Positions 8,905-17,254 of a stretch of DNA of 64,000 nt are shown here, piece after piece (position 1 is the stretch's first letter; each line of letters opens with the position of its first letter). Where the stretch lies: contig NZ_CP059165.1 in the NCBI RefSeq assembly GCF_013466425.1, positions 4,526,001-4,590,000 of the forward strand, written 5' to 3'. The position numbers and the translations under genes are program-made. The stretch comes from Mycobacterium vicinigordonae (GTDB lineage Bacteria; Actinomycetota; Actinomycetes; Mycobacteriales; Mycobacteriaceae). The notes under the pieces were generated by a model. It searched no databases. It was given only the letters and a program-made list of their open reading frames with translations, and was not told where the DNA came from.

Positions 8905-9063
8905 AGCTGCCCTTCCAGCGTGTTCCCCGCTTCGACCAGGCTACCGGCGCACCCCTGATCGGCGGCGCATTGCACCAGTGCCCGCCTACCGGGCTGTGCC
9001 GGGGTCAGCGCGGCGGGGATGCGTGACCAAAGCCTCGACAAGGTCCGCGCGGATCCCCAGCAG
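8898..9063 (-). pseudogene. Deletion scar joining mec 5' end to cysM 3' end (cysO operon remnant)
   Basis: Where H37Rv has mec-cysO-cysM between Rv1333 and Rv1337, only about 165 bp remain. Immediately after the Rv1333-like stop, one frame (9063-8986) reads LLGIRADLVEALVTHPRR and ends at TAG; it resembles the Mec N-terminus (IRADLVNAMVAHARRD). A second frame (about 8963-8898) reads AGSLVEAGNTLEGQLWA, resembling the CysM C-terminus (AGSLDDAETALEGQLWA). The middle of mec, all of cysO and almost all of cysM are gone. The comparison sequences are from memory. Confidence 0.8.
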
Positions 9064-9064
9064 G

Positions 9065-10111
9065 CTAGCCGCTCCGCTTCGCGAGGGCGGCCGGCACGAC
9101 ATCGCGGTAGGCCGGTATCCCAGCCACCGACTCGGCGGCGATCAGCCCGGACAGCACCGCCCGGGCCAGGCAGTCGGCCGCGGCGGCGCCCACCGCGGTG
9201 ATGACTGCAGTCTCCGGAGAGAGTGCCGCCGGGGTGTTGGGTGACGGGGGCACCTCGATCGCGCCCGTCGCCAATGCGAAAACCGTGTCGCCGTCCAGCG
9301 GGGTGTGCGCCGGGCGCAGCGTACGGGCCAGGCCGTCGTGCGCGGCAACGGCCACCCGCCGGCAGGCCGCCGGGCTCAGCGCGGCGTCCGTGGCGACCAC
9401 GGCGATCGTGGTGTTCAGCTGGCTAAGTGGGGAGGGCAGTTGCGCCAAAGCCTCGACCTGCTCGTGCGGCGGTGTCGTCAGCGCGAACTCGCCAATCAGT
9501 TCGGCCATCCACGGCAGACCAGTAGCCGGATCGACGGCTTCACCGGCGGCGTTAACGATGGCCAGTGCGCCCACCGTCACCCCGGAAGGGAGCGTGACCG
9601 ATGACGTGCCCACGCCGCCCTTGAGCACTCCGACGCGCGCGCCAACGCCGGCCCCGACCGTTCCCAGCGTGACCGCCGCCCCGTCGCCGGCGGCATCCGC
9701 GGCTTGGCATGCGAAATAACCAAATTCGGCGGTCGGCCGGCAATCCCAGGCCCCGACTGGCAGATCGAAAACCACCGCGGCCGGCACTATCGGAACTACA
9801 CCGCCACCCATCGCCACACCGCGCTGCTGCTCCTCTAGCCAGCGCATCACACCGTCGGCGGCAGCCAATCCGTACGCGCTGCCGCCGGAGAGGACCACTG
9901 CATCCACAAAGCGCACGCTGTTGATCGGATCGAGCAGGTCGGTCTCCCGGGTGCCCGGTGCGCCGCCACGGCAGTCGACCGCGCCGACGGTCCCGGGTGG
10001 TGTCAACACCACAGTGGTACCGCAGGCCCACCCGCCACCGAGGGATGCATCAGGGTCTAACCGGTGGTGGTGGCCGACGCGGATGCCGCCGATGTCGGTG
10101 AGGGAGTTCAT
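9065..10111 (-). CDS. S58-family peptidase (DmpA/NylC-type N-terminal nucleophile hydrolase, Rv1333 family)
   Basis: A 348-residue member of the peptidase family S58 (DmpA aminopeptidase, nylon-oligomer hydrolase NylC). It begins LTDIGGIRVGHHHR, contains LSGGSAYGLAAADGVMRWLEEQQRG, and has an autocleavage-type NTTIAVVATDAAL segment in which the family nucleophile lies (the NTTI Thr, about residue 233). It would self-process into two chains. The physiological substrate is unknown. It lies 16 bp downstream of the DUF2017 gene; its stop directly abuts the mec-cysM scar. Confidence 0.88.
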   Translation of the reverse strand: MNSLTDIGGIRVGHHHRLDPDASLGGGWACGTTVVLTPPGTVGAVDCRGGAPGTRETDLLDPINSVRFVDAVVLSGGSAYGLAAADGVMRWLEEQQRGVAMGGGVVPIVPAAVVFDLPVGAWDCRPTAEFGYFACQAADAAGDGAAVTLGTVGAGVGARVGVLKGGVGTSSVTLPSGVTVGALAIVNAAGEAVDPATGLPWMAELIGEFALTTPPHEQVEALAQLPSPLSQLNTTIAVVATDAALSPAACRRVAVAAHDGLARTLRPAHTPLDGDTVFALATGAIEVPPSPNTPAALSPETAVITAVGAAAADCLARAVLSGLIAAESVAGIPAYRDVVPAALAKRSG

Positions 10112-10127
10112 CGGGTCGCCACCGGAG

Positions 10128-10709
10128 TTACCGGTTACCCATCAGGACCAGCACCAGATACTCCTGCAACACCGTGAGCCACTGGTAAACGTCGAAGTGG
10201 GCGGCCAGCGGGTGATCGGCCGGCAGACGTTCGGGGCCCTGCGGCCCGACTTCGAGCATGACGCCCAACGTCAGCCGCAGGTCGTTGACCGCCGTGATCC
10301 AGGCGTTGGCGGCTTCCTCGGTCAGCTCGAACCGCCCGCCGTTGTCCGGCACCGTATCCAACAACTGTTGCGCCGCAGCACGTTTGGCATTGATGATGTC
10401 GGGCTCGTGCAAACTGCGCAGCGCCGAGTTGAGCGTTTCGGAGGCATCCAGGGTCAGCGGATCCGCCTCGTTACGGCGGTAGAAGTCGGGCAGCAGCCGA
10501 CCTAGTGTCGGGTCGGCGGGACGCTGCGAGTGCCCGGTCTTGATGCCGGTGATCTCTTCGAGTTCGTCCGACGGCGATGTTGATTGCCGCTCGTCGAGCA
10601 GGCCGATCATCGCGCCCACCAGGTTCTTGAGCAGGGCCGCTTCGTGCGGCGCCAGCGACGACCGAAAACGGGGGCCGTCGCGCGTCTCGACGCGCTTCCA
10701 TTTGCGCAC
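10128..10709 (-). CDS. DUF2017 protein (Rv1332 family)
   Basis: This 193-residue, mainly helical protein begins MRKWKRVETRDGPRFRSSLAPHEA and is typical of DUF2017, an actinobacterial family encoded next to clpS. It has been labelled a putative regulator in M. tuberculosis, but no DNA-binding domain is evident. Its conserved position after clpS suggests a role around ClpS/ClpP proteolysis, which is inference only. No signal peptide or membrane segment is seen. Confidence 0.8.
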   Translation of the reverse strand: MRKWKRVETRDGPRFRSSLAPHEAALLKNLVGAMIGLLDERQSTSPSDELEEITGIKTGHSQRPADPTLGRLLPDFYRRNEADPLTLDASETLNSALRSLHEPDIINAKRAAAQQLLDTVPDNGGRFELTEEAANAWITAVNDLRLTLGVMLEVGPQGPERLPADHPLAAHFDVYQWLTVLQEYLVLVLMGNR

Positions 10710-10734
10710 TATGACTACCGGCTACCTGCGGATC

Positions 10735-11040
10735 TCACTTGTCCTGCTGCATCGTCGCCCACAACCCGGCGGCATGCAGCTTGGACACATCCACTTCCAT
10801 CGACTCCCGACTGCCCGACGACACCACAGCCTTGCCTTCGTTGTGCACTTGCAGCATTAGCTTGGTGGCCTGCGGCTCGCTGTAACCGAACAACTTCTGG
10901 AACACGTACGTCACGTAGGTCATCAGGTTGACCGGGTCGTCCCAGACGATGGTGACCCACGGGCTCGTCGTAGCGTCGACCGGAGCGGATTCACGCTGCC
11001 CCGTGCTGCCCGGCTTGGCCGGCGCTTTCGCTACCACCAT
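10735..11040 (-). CDS. clpS: ClpS, adaptor of the Clp protease
   Basis: A 101-residue adaptor that delivers N-degron substrates to ClpC/ClpP. The conserved binding surface is present: [19 protein letters not shown], then [18 protein letters not shown] and the terminal [11 protein letters not shown]. It has the usual short unstructured N-terminal tail. It is the first gene of the minus-strand cluster running to rdgB and is divergent from pncB, with 64 bp between the starts. Confidence 0.95.
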   Translation of the reverse strand: MVVAKAPAKPGSTGQRESAPVDATTSPWVTIVWDDPVNLMTYVTYVFQKLFGYSEPQATKLMLQVHNEGKAVVSSGSRESMEVDVSKLHAAGLWATMQQDK

Positions 11041-11104
11041 GGGCCAAGGATACCGAGAGTGGGCCGTCGCAGTCAGCCGATACCGTTGGCAGCGTGAATG
11101 CGCC

Positions 11105-12403
11105 GTGACTTACCGTGCATCAGCTGGGTTGCTGACCGACAAATACGAGTTGACCATGCTCGCGGCGGCCCTGCGCGACGGCACCGCGCACCGCCAAACC
11201 AGCTGGGAAGTGTTCGCGCGCCGGCTTCCCGCGGGCCGTCGGTACGGGGTGGTCGCCGGAACCGGCCGGTTGCTAGAGCTGTTGCCGCAGTTCAGGTTCG
11301 ACGACGCTGCGTGTGATCTGGCCGGCGAATTCCTCGATGCCAGCACGGTGGACTACTTGCGGAACTTCCGGTTCAGCGGCGACGTCGACGGCTACGCCGA
11401 GGGCGAATTGTATTTCCCCAACTCCCCGGTCCTGTCGGTGCACGGCAGCTTCGCGGAGTGCGTGCTACTGGAAACGCTGGTGCTGTCGATCTTCAATCAC
11501 GACGCCGCGATCGCGTCGGCAGCCGCGCGCATGGTCAGCGCTGCTCGCGGCAGGCCGATCATCGAGATGGGTACCCGCCGCACCCACGAACAAGCCGCGA
11601 TCGCCGCTGCGCGGGCCGCCTACATCGCCGGCTTCGCCGGCACGTCGAACCTGGCGGCCCAACAGGCGTACGGCGTGCCCATCGCGGGCACCGCCGCGCA
11701 CGCCTTCACCATGGTGCACACCCGGGAGAACGGTCCCGACGAGCTCGCCGCCTTCCGGGCGCAAGTCGCGGCCCTGGGTCGGCAAACCACACTGCTGGTC
11801 GACACCTACGACGTCACGACTGGGGTGGCAAACGCCGTTACCGCCGCCGGCCCACATCTTGGCGCGGTCCGCATCGACTCTGGCGACCTTGAGGCGCTGG
11901 CTCACCAGGTGCGCGCGCAGCTCGACGAGCTCGGCGCGCGGCAGACCCGCATTGTGCTGACCGGTGACCTCGACGAGTTCTCCATCGCCGGTCTGGCCGC
12001 GGCTCCGGTGGATCGCTACGGAGTCGGCACTTCCCTGGTCACCGGTTCGGGCGCACCGACGGCGAGCATGGTCTACAAACTCGTCGAGGTGGACGGCATC
12101 CCGGTGCAGAAGCGCAGCAGCCAGAAACAATCCCCCGGTGGCCGCAAAGCGGCCCTGCGGCAGGCCCGGGCTACCGGCACCATCACCGAGGAGATCGTGT
12201 ACCCGGCCGCCCGCCCGCCTGCCGTCACCGAGACACACCGAGTGTTGACCACACCGCTGGTGCGCGCCGGCCGCGTCGTCTGCGACACCGACCTGGCCGC
12301 GGCACGGGAACTGGTGACCGCGGGGCTGCGCAGCCTGCCGTGGGAGGGGTTGAGCCTGTCACCGGGCGAACCCGCGATCCCGACCCAGACCATTCCGGCC
12401 TGA
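11105..12403 (+). CDS. pncB1: Nicotinate phosphoribosyltransferase
   Basis: Catalyses nicotinate + PRPP to nicotinate mononucleotide in the NAD salvage (Preiss-Handler) pathway. Motifs are [15 protein letters not shown] at the N-terminus, [12 protein letters not shown], the phosphate-binding VRIDSGDL and [13 protein letters not shown]. The frame is open from 10928, overlapping clpS. I place the start at the GTG at 11105 ([15 protein letters not shown], 432 residues), just before the conserved domain and clear of clpS. dinG follows after 15 bp on the same strand. Confidence 0.93.
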   Translation: MTYRASAGLLTDKYELTMLAAALRDGTAHRQTSWEVFARRLPAGRRYGVVAGTGRLLELLPQFRFDDAACDLAGEFLDASTVDYLRNFRFSGDVDGYAEGELYFPNSPVLSVHGSFAECVLLETLVLSIFNHDAAIASAAARMVSAARGRPIIEMGTRRTHEQAAIAAARAAYIAGFAGTSNLAAQQAYGVPIAGTAAHAFTMVHTRENGPDELAAFRAQVAALGRQTTLLVDTYDVTTGVANAVTAAGPHLGAVRIDSGDLEALAHQVRAQLDELGARQTRIVLTGDLDEFSIAGLAAAPVDRYGVGTSLVTGSGAPTASMVYKLVEVDGIPVQKRSSQKQSPGGRKAALRQARATGTITEEIVYPAARPPAVTETHRVLTTPLVRAGRVVCDTDLAAARELVTAGLRSLPWEGLSLSPGEPAIPTQTIPA

Positions 12404-12418
12404 CCGGCGGAGCAGCTG

Positions 12419-14407
12419 GTGTCCGAAGCCGAATCCGTAGGGGAACTGCTGGCGACGGCGGTCGCTGCGCTTGGTGGTAGCGAACGCCGCGGCCAGTTGG
12501 AGATGGCCGCCGCGGTCTCCCGCGCCTTCGAATCCGGTGAGCACTTGGTGGTGCAGGCCGGCACCGGCACCGGAAAGTCGTTGGCGTACCTGGTTCCCTC
12601 GATCGTGCGCGCGGTGAACGACGATGCGCCCGTGGTGGTGTCGACGGCAACAATCGCCTTACAGCGTCAGCTCGTCGACCGCGATCTGCCCCGCCTGGCC
12701 GAGTCGCTGGCCGACTCCCTGCCCCGCCGACCCACCTTCGCGTTACTCAAAGGGCGACGAAACTATCTGTGTCTCAACAAGATTCACGGAACCACCAGCG
12801 ACGACCCGGACGAACCGCCGCAGGAGGAACTGTTCAACCCGATGGCGGTGAGCGCGCTAGGCCGCGATGTGCAACGCCTCACCGAGTGGGCGTCGAGCAC
12901 CGACACCGGCGACCGCGACGACCTCAAACCCGGTGTGCCGGAACGGTCCTGGGCGCAGGTCAGCGTTTCGGCGCGGGAATGCGTCGGCGTAGCCCGCTGC
13001 CCACACGGTAGCGAATGCTTCTCGGAAAAGGCCCGAGCCCGCGCCGGCGGCGCCGATATCGTCGTCACCAATCACGCGCTGCTGGCTATCGACGCGGTGT
13101 CGGATTCGGCGGTGCTGCCCGAACACGAACTGCTGGTCGTCGACGAAGCCCACGAGTTGGCCGACCGAGTGATCTCGGTGGCTACCGCGGAGTTGACGTC
13201 GGCCTCGTTAGGAGTGGCCGTACGGCGCATCACCCGACTGGTGAAGCCCGAACTTGTCCAGCGCCTGGAGGCGACCTCGGCGACCTTCTCCTCGGCAATC
13301 CACGACGGCCAGGAAGGCCGCATCGACTACCTCGACGACGAGCTCGCGACCTACCTCGCCGCGCTACGCGACGCAGCCAACGCGGCCCGCTCGGCGATCG
13401 AGGGCACCAGCGACGCGCGCGCCGCAGCCGCTCGTGCCGAGGCGGCGGCGGCGCTGAGCGAGATCGCCGACACGGCCGCGAGGATCCTCGATTCCTTCGG
13501 ACCGGCTATCCCCGATCGCAGCGACATCGTCTGGCTGGACCACGAGGACAATCGCGGTACCCGGCGCGCGGTGCTGCGGGTGGCTCCCCTGTCGGTGGCC
13601 GGACTCCTGGCCACGCACGTGTTCGCCCGCTCGACGACCGTGTTGACATCGGCGACGCTGACCGTGGGAGGGGCGTTTGACGCGATGGCAGAGTCCTGGG
13701 GACTCAAGAGCCCGGACACCGGCTGGCGCGGGCTCGATGTGGGGTCGCCGTTCGAGCACGCCAAATCCGCAATCCTTTACATCGCGGCACATCTGCCACC
13801 GCCCGGGCGCGACGGCGTCGGGTCGGCCGAGCAGCTGACCGAGATCGCCGATCTGATCACCGCGGCCGGCGGTCGGACGTTGGGCCTGTTTTCGTCGATG
13901 CGTGCGGCGAGGGCCACCGCCGAGGTAATGCGGGACCGGCTCTCCACACCGGTGCTGTGTCAGGGCGACGACAGCACCTCCGCGTTGGTCGAGCAATTCA
14001 GCGCCGACCCCGAGACGTCGCTGTTCGGCACGCTGTCGCTGTGGCAGGGCGTCGACGTACCGGGGCCGTCGCTGTCACTGGTGCTCATCGACCGCATCCC
14101 GTTCCCGCGGCCGGACGACCCGTTGCTCAGTGCTCGGCAGCGCGCGGTGGCCGCCCGCGGTGGCAACGGGTTCATGGCCGTCGCCGCCAGCCATGCCGCG
14201 TTGCTACTGGCGCAAGGATCTGGCCGGCTGCTGCGCCGGGTCACCGACCGGGGGGTGGTCGCAGTGCTGGACTCGCGGATGGCCACCGCCCGTTACGGCG
14301 AATACCTATGCGCCTCGCTCCCGCCGTTTTGGCGAACGACCAACCCCGCACAGGTTCGGGCCGCCCTGGAACGATTGGCGCAAGCGGACGGCACTAAGCC
14401 AGGGTGA
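12419..14407 (+). CDS. dinG: DinG-type ATP-dependent DNA helicase
   Basis: A 662-residue superfamily 2 helicase of the XPD/DinG type. Walker A is GTGTGKSLAYLV (about residue 47) and the DEAH box is VVDEAHELAD. The cysteines in NYLCLN, ECVGVARCP and GSECFSE fit the iron-sulfur cluster of this family. C-terminal motifs include SLWQGVDVPG and LAQGSGRLLRR. Such helicases unwind 5'-overhang duplexes, D-loops and R-loops. The GTG start has a GGCGGAG site. Its 3' end overlaps the convergent glgP by 14 bp. Confidence 0.92.
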   Translation: MSEAESVGELLATAVAALGGSERRGQLEMAAAVSRAFESGEHLVVQAGTGTGKSLAYLVPSIVRAVNDDAPVVVSTATIALQRQLVDRDLPRLAESLADSLPRRPTFALLKGRRNYLCLNKIHGTTSDDPDEPPQEELFNPMAVSALGRDVQRLTEWASSTDTGDRDDLKPGVPERSWAQVSVSARECVGVARCPHGSECFSEKARARAGGADIVVTNHALLAIDAVSDSAVLPEHELLVVDEAHELADRVISVATAELTSASLGVAVRRITRLVKPELVQRLEATSATFSSAIHDGQEGRIDYLDDELATYLAALRDAANAARSAIEGTSDARAAAARAEAAAALSEIADTAARILDSFGPAIPDRSDIVWLDHEDNRGTRRAVLRVAPLSVAGLLATHVFARSTTVLTSATLTVGGAFDAMAESWGLKSPDTGWRGLDVGSPFEHAKSAILYIAAHLPPPGRDGVGSAEQLTEIADLITAAGGRTLGLFSSMRAARATAEVMRDRLSTPVLCQGDDSTSALVEQFSADPETSLFGTLSLWQGVDVPGPSLSLVLIDRIPFPRPDDPLLSARQRAVAARGGNGFMAVAASHAALLLAQGSGRLLRRVTDRGVVAVLDSRMATARYGEYLCASLPPFWRTTNPAQVRAALERLAQADGTKPG

Positions 14408-16985
14408 CCAACCCGAGTTCGCTGCTCTCGGCCAGCATCGGATGGCGCGGCAGCACCCGCACCGTGTATCCGAGGGAGCCCGCCAACGGCAGTGGCGTCG
14501 TCGTCGAGAACACCTGATAGCCACCTTCGGCGCTGCCGGCGTACGTCATCTCGACGGTGAACGGATCCTGCAGCTCGTCGGCGGCGTCCACGCGGCCCAA
14601 GACCGCCTGCACCGTCACTTCGTCGGGCGACAGCCCGGCCAGGTAGATCGTCGCGGTCAGGGTCAGCTTCGACCCGAGCAACGGGGTGTCCGGCAGCCCG
14701 GTGCTGTCGACGTCGGTGATGTTGATCTGTGGCCAGGCCTCCTCGGCGCGGCGGCGGTACGCGGCCAATTCGCGCGCCGGGTCGAACCGAGCGCCACCGT
14801 CGGGAGCGGCGACGGTTTGCCGCAGCGACTTCGCCGCCGGCGTGTAGTACTGCTCGACATAGTCTGTCACCATCCGCGACGCCAGCACCTTGGGCCCCAG
14901 CGTCTGCAGGGTGTGCCGCACCATCTCGATCCAGCGCGGCGGCGTCCCGTGCTCGTCGCGCTCGTAGAACTTCGGCGCCACCGCCTCTTCCAGCAGCTTG
15001 TAGAGTGCGGTGGCCTCCAGGTCGTCGCGCCGGTCCTCGTCGAGGACCCCGTCGGCCGACGGGATCTCCCAACCGTTTTCGCCGTCGTACCACTCGTCCC
15101 ACCAGCCGTCGCGGATGGACAGATTCAGCCCGCCGTTCAACGCGCTTTTCATCCCGGACGTGCCGCACGCCTCCAACGGCCGCAACGGATTGTTCAGCCA
15201 GACGTCGCAACCCCAATAGAGCAACCGCGCCATCGACATGTCGTAGTTGGGCAAAAACGCTATCCGATGCCGAACTTCGGGGCGATCCGCGAAGCGCACC
15301 ACCTGCTGGATCAGCGCCTTGCCGCCGTCGTCGGCGGGGTGCGACTTACCGGCGACGATCAGCTGCACCGGCCGGTGCTCGTCGAGCAGCAGTCGTTCCA
15401 GCCGATCCGGATCGCGCAGCATCAGGGTCAGACGTTTGTACGTCGGGACCCGTCGGGCGAACCCCATCGTGAGCACGTTGGGATCGAATGCTGTTGATAT
15501 CCAAGTTAGTTCAGCTTCCGACGCACCACGCTCCAACCAGGACTGGCGCAGCCGCACCCGGACGTCCTCGACCAGCAGCGCACGCAACTGCGACCGGATC
15601 CACCACAGGTGACCGGGATCGACCTGCTGCAGCCGCAGCCACACGGCGGGCTCGCCGAACGAGTCCGACCCGGCCAGCTCACGTCCCAGTTGCAGCCACT
15701 GCGGTGCAGCCCAGGTACGCGCGTGCACGCCGTTGGTGATCGATCCGATCGGGACTTCCGCGGGGTCAAAACCGGGCCACAACTCGTTGAACATGACCCG
15801 GCTCACCCGGCCGTGCAGCAACGAGACGCCGTTGGCCCGCTGTGCCAGCCGCAGACCCATGTGCGCCATGTTGAACTTGGCCGGGTCGTCCTCGGCACCC
15901 AGCGCCAGCACTCGGGCCGTCGGCACGCCCGGCAGCAGTGTGGACACCCGGTCACCGGCGTCGTCGAAGTAGCGCTGCACCAGCTCCACCGGGAACCGGT
16001 CGATGCCCGCCGGTACCGGGGTGTGAGTGGTGAACACGGTGGCCGACCGCACCACGGTCAGTGCCGTGTCGAAGTCCAGGCCGCCGTCCATCAGTTCGCG
16101 GACACGCTCGACGCCGAGGAATCCGGCGTGGCCCTCATTCATATGGAACACCTCGGGACCGGGGCGCCCCTCGATCGCGGTGAAGGCGCGGATCGCCCGG
16201 ACCCCACCGATGCCGGCCAGTAGTTCCTGCACCATCCGATGTTCCTGGTCCCCGCCGTAGAGCCGGTCGGTGACGGTGCGCAGCTCGTGCTCGTTCTCCG
16301 GGACGTCGGAATCCAGCAGCAGCAACGGGATCCGGCCGACCTGCGCAACCCAGATCCGGGCTCGCAGCTGCATCGAATCCGGCAACGCCAACTCCACCAG
16401 CGCCGGGTTGCCCTCGGCGTCGGTGAGCAGCCGCAGCGGCAGGCCCTGCGGGTCCAACGAGGGATAGGTCTCCTGTTGCCAGCCGTCGGCGGTCAGGGAC
16501 TGCCGGAAATATCCCGAGCGGTAGTACAGGCCCACCGCGATCAGCGGCAGCCCCAGGTCGGACGCCGACTTGAGGTGATCTCCGGCGAGGATGCCGAGGC
16601 CACCGGAGTAGTTGGGCAGCACCTCGGCGACACCGAACTCCATCGAGAAGTAGGCGATCCCGGTGGGCAGTTCGGCCCCGGCCGACTGCTGCTGCTGATA
16701 CCACAGCGGGCGGGTCAGATAATCGTTCAAGTCGGCGGCGAGTTCGTCGAGGCGGCGCAGGAAATCCTCGTCCGTCGTCAGTTCGTCGAGCCGCGCCGGC
16801 TTGACCGCGCCGAGCACGGCCACAGGGTCCTTGCCGCACTTGTTCCACAGCTCGGGGTCGATGGTGGCGAACAGGTCCTGCGTCGGCTTTTCCCAGGACC
16901 AGCGCAGATTGGTCGACAGCTGGTCCAGCGCGGCGAGACGTTCGGGGAGGTGGGCTCGGACGGTAAAGCGGCGGAGGGCTTTCAC
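14394..16985 (-). CDS. glgP: Glycogen phosphorylase (alpha-glucan phosphorylase)
   Basis: Releases glucose-1-phosphate from alpha-1,4-glucan. The PLP lysine motif is EACGTSGMKSALNGGLNLS near residue 600. Other signatures are YFSMEFGVAEVLPNYSGGLG, HMNEGHAGFLGVERV and TNGVHARTWAAP. The frame extends to 17321, but the GTG at 16985 (VKALRRFTVRAHLPERLAAL) gives 863 residues, the mycobacterial length I recall, and removes an implausible Arg-rich extension that would overlap glgE. It is divergent from glgE across a palindrome-bearing intergenic region, so degradation and synthesis genes may share control. Confidence 0.93.
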   Translation of the reverse strand: MKALRRFTVRAHLPERLAALDQLSTNLRWSWEKPTQDLFATIDPELWNKCGKDPVAVLGAVKPARLDELTTDEDFLRRLDELAADLNDYLTRPLWYQQQQSAGAELPTGIAYFSMEFGVAEVLPNYSGGLGILAGDHLKSASDLGLPLIAVGLYYRSGYFRQSLTADGWQQETYPSLDPQGLPLRLLTDAEGNPALVELALPDSMQLRARIWVAQVGRIPLLLLDSDVPENEHELRTVTDRLYGGDQEHRMVQELLAGIGGVRAIRAFTAIEGRPGPEVFHMNEGHAGFLGVERVRELMDGGLDFDTALTVVRSATVFTTHTPVPAGIDRFPVELVQRYFDDAGDRVSTLLPGVPTARVLALGAEDDPAKFNMAHMGLRLAQRANGVSLLHGRVSRVMFNELWPGFDPAEVPIGSITNGVHARTWAAPQWLQLGRELAGSDSFGEPAVWLRLQQVDPGHLWWIRSQLRALLVEDVRVRLRQSWLERGASEAELTWISTAFDPNVLTMGFARRVPTYKRLTLMLRDPDRLERLLLDEHRPVQLIVAGKSHPADDGGKALIQQVVRFADRPEVRHRIAFLPNYDMSMARLLYWGCDVWLNNPLRPLEACGTSGMKSALNGGLNLSIRDGWWDEWYDGENGWEIPSADGVLDEDRRDDLEATALYKLLEEAVAPKFYERDEHGTPPRWIEMVRHTLQTLGPKVLASRMVTDYVEQYYTPAAKSLRQTVAAPDGGARFDPARELAAYRRRAEEAWPQINITDVDSTGLPDTPLLGSKLTLTATIYLAGLSPDEVTVQAVLGRVDAADELQDPFTVEMTYAGSAEGGYQVFSTTTPLPLAGSLGYTVRVLPRHPMLAESSELGLVTLA

Positions 16986-17046
16986 GCATTGCAACCTTAC
17001 TGAGGTTTTCGCAGCCTGCAGCCTTCCACGGCGGCCAATTCGGCAG

Positions 17047-17074
17047 TCGGCTACACCACCTTCGGTGTAGCCGA
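17047..17074. promoter_or_regulatory. Perfect 11-bp inverted repeat between glgP and glgE
   Basis: TCGGCTACACC (17047-17057), a 6-nt spacer ACCTTC and GGTGTAGCCGA (17064-17074) form a perfect dyad. It sits in the divergent glgP/glgE intergenic region, 62 bp from the glgP start. A TAGGGT element at 17079-17084 could be a -10 hexamer for glgE, which would place the dyad over its promoter. The geometry fits an operator for a dimeric regulator; the regulator is unknown. Confidence 0.55.
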
Positions 17075-17254
17075 CCATTAGGGTGGGTATGGGCGCTAAG
17101 GAGGCGAGCAGACCGGCCTGCGGAACTAGACCTGGAAGAAAACCCCGACGAGGACCGCTACATCGTTCGAGGGGTGAAGTCCAAGAACTCTCCCGCGACG
17201 ATGCGGTCCGCACCCCGCGGACCGAGCAGGAGCCGGAGAATCGGATTGGAGTGA

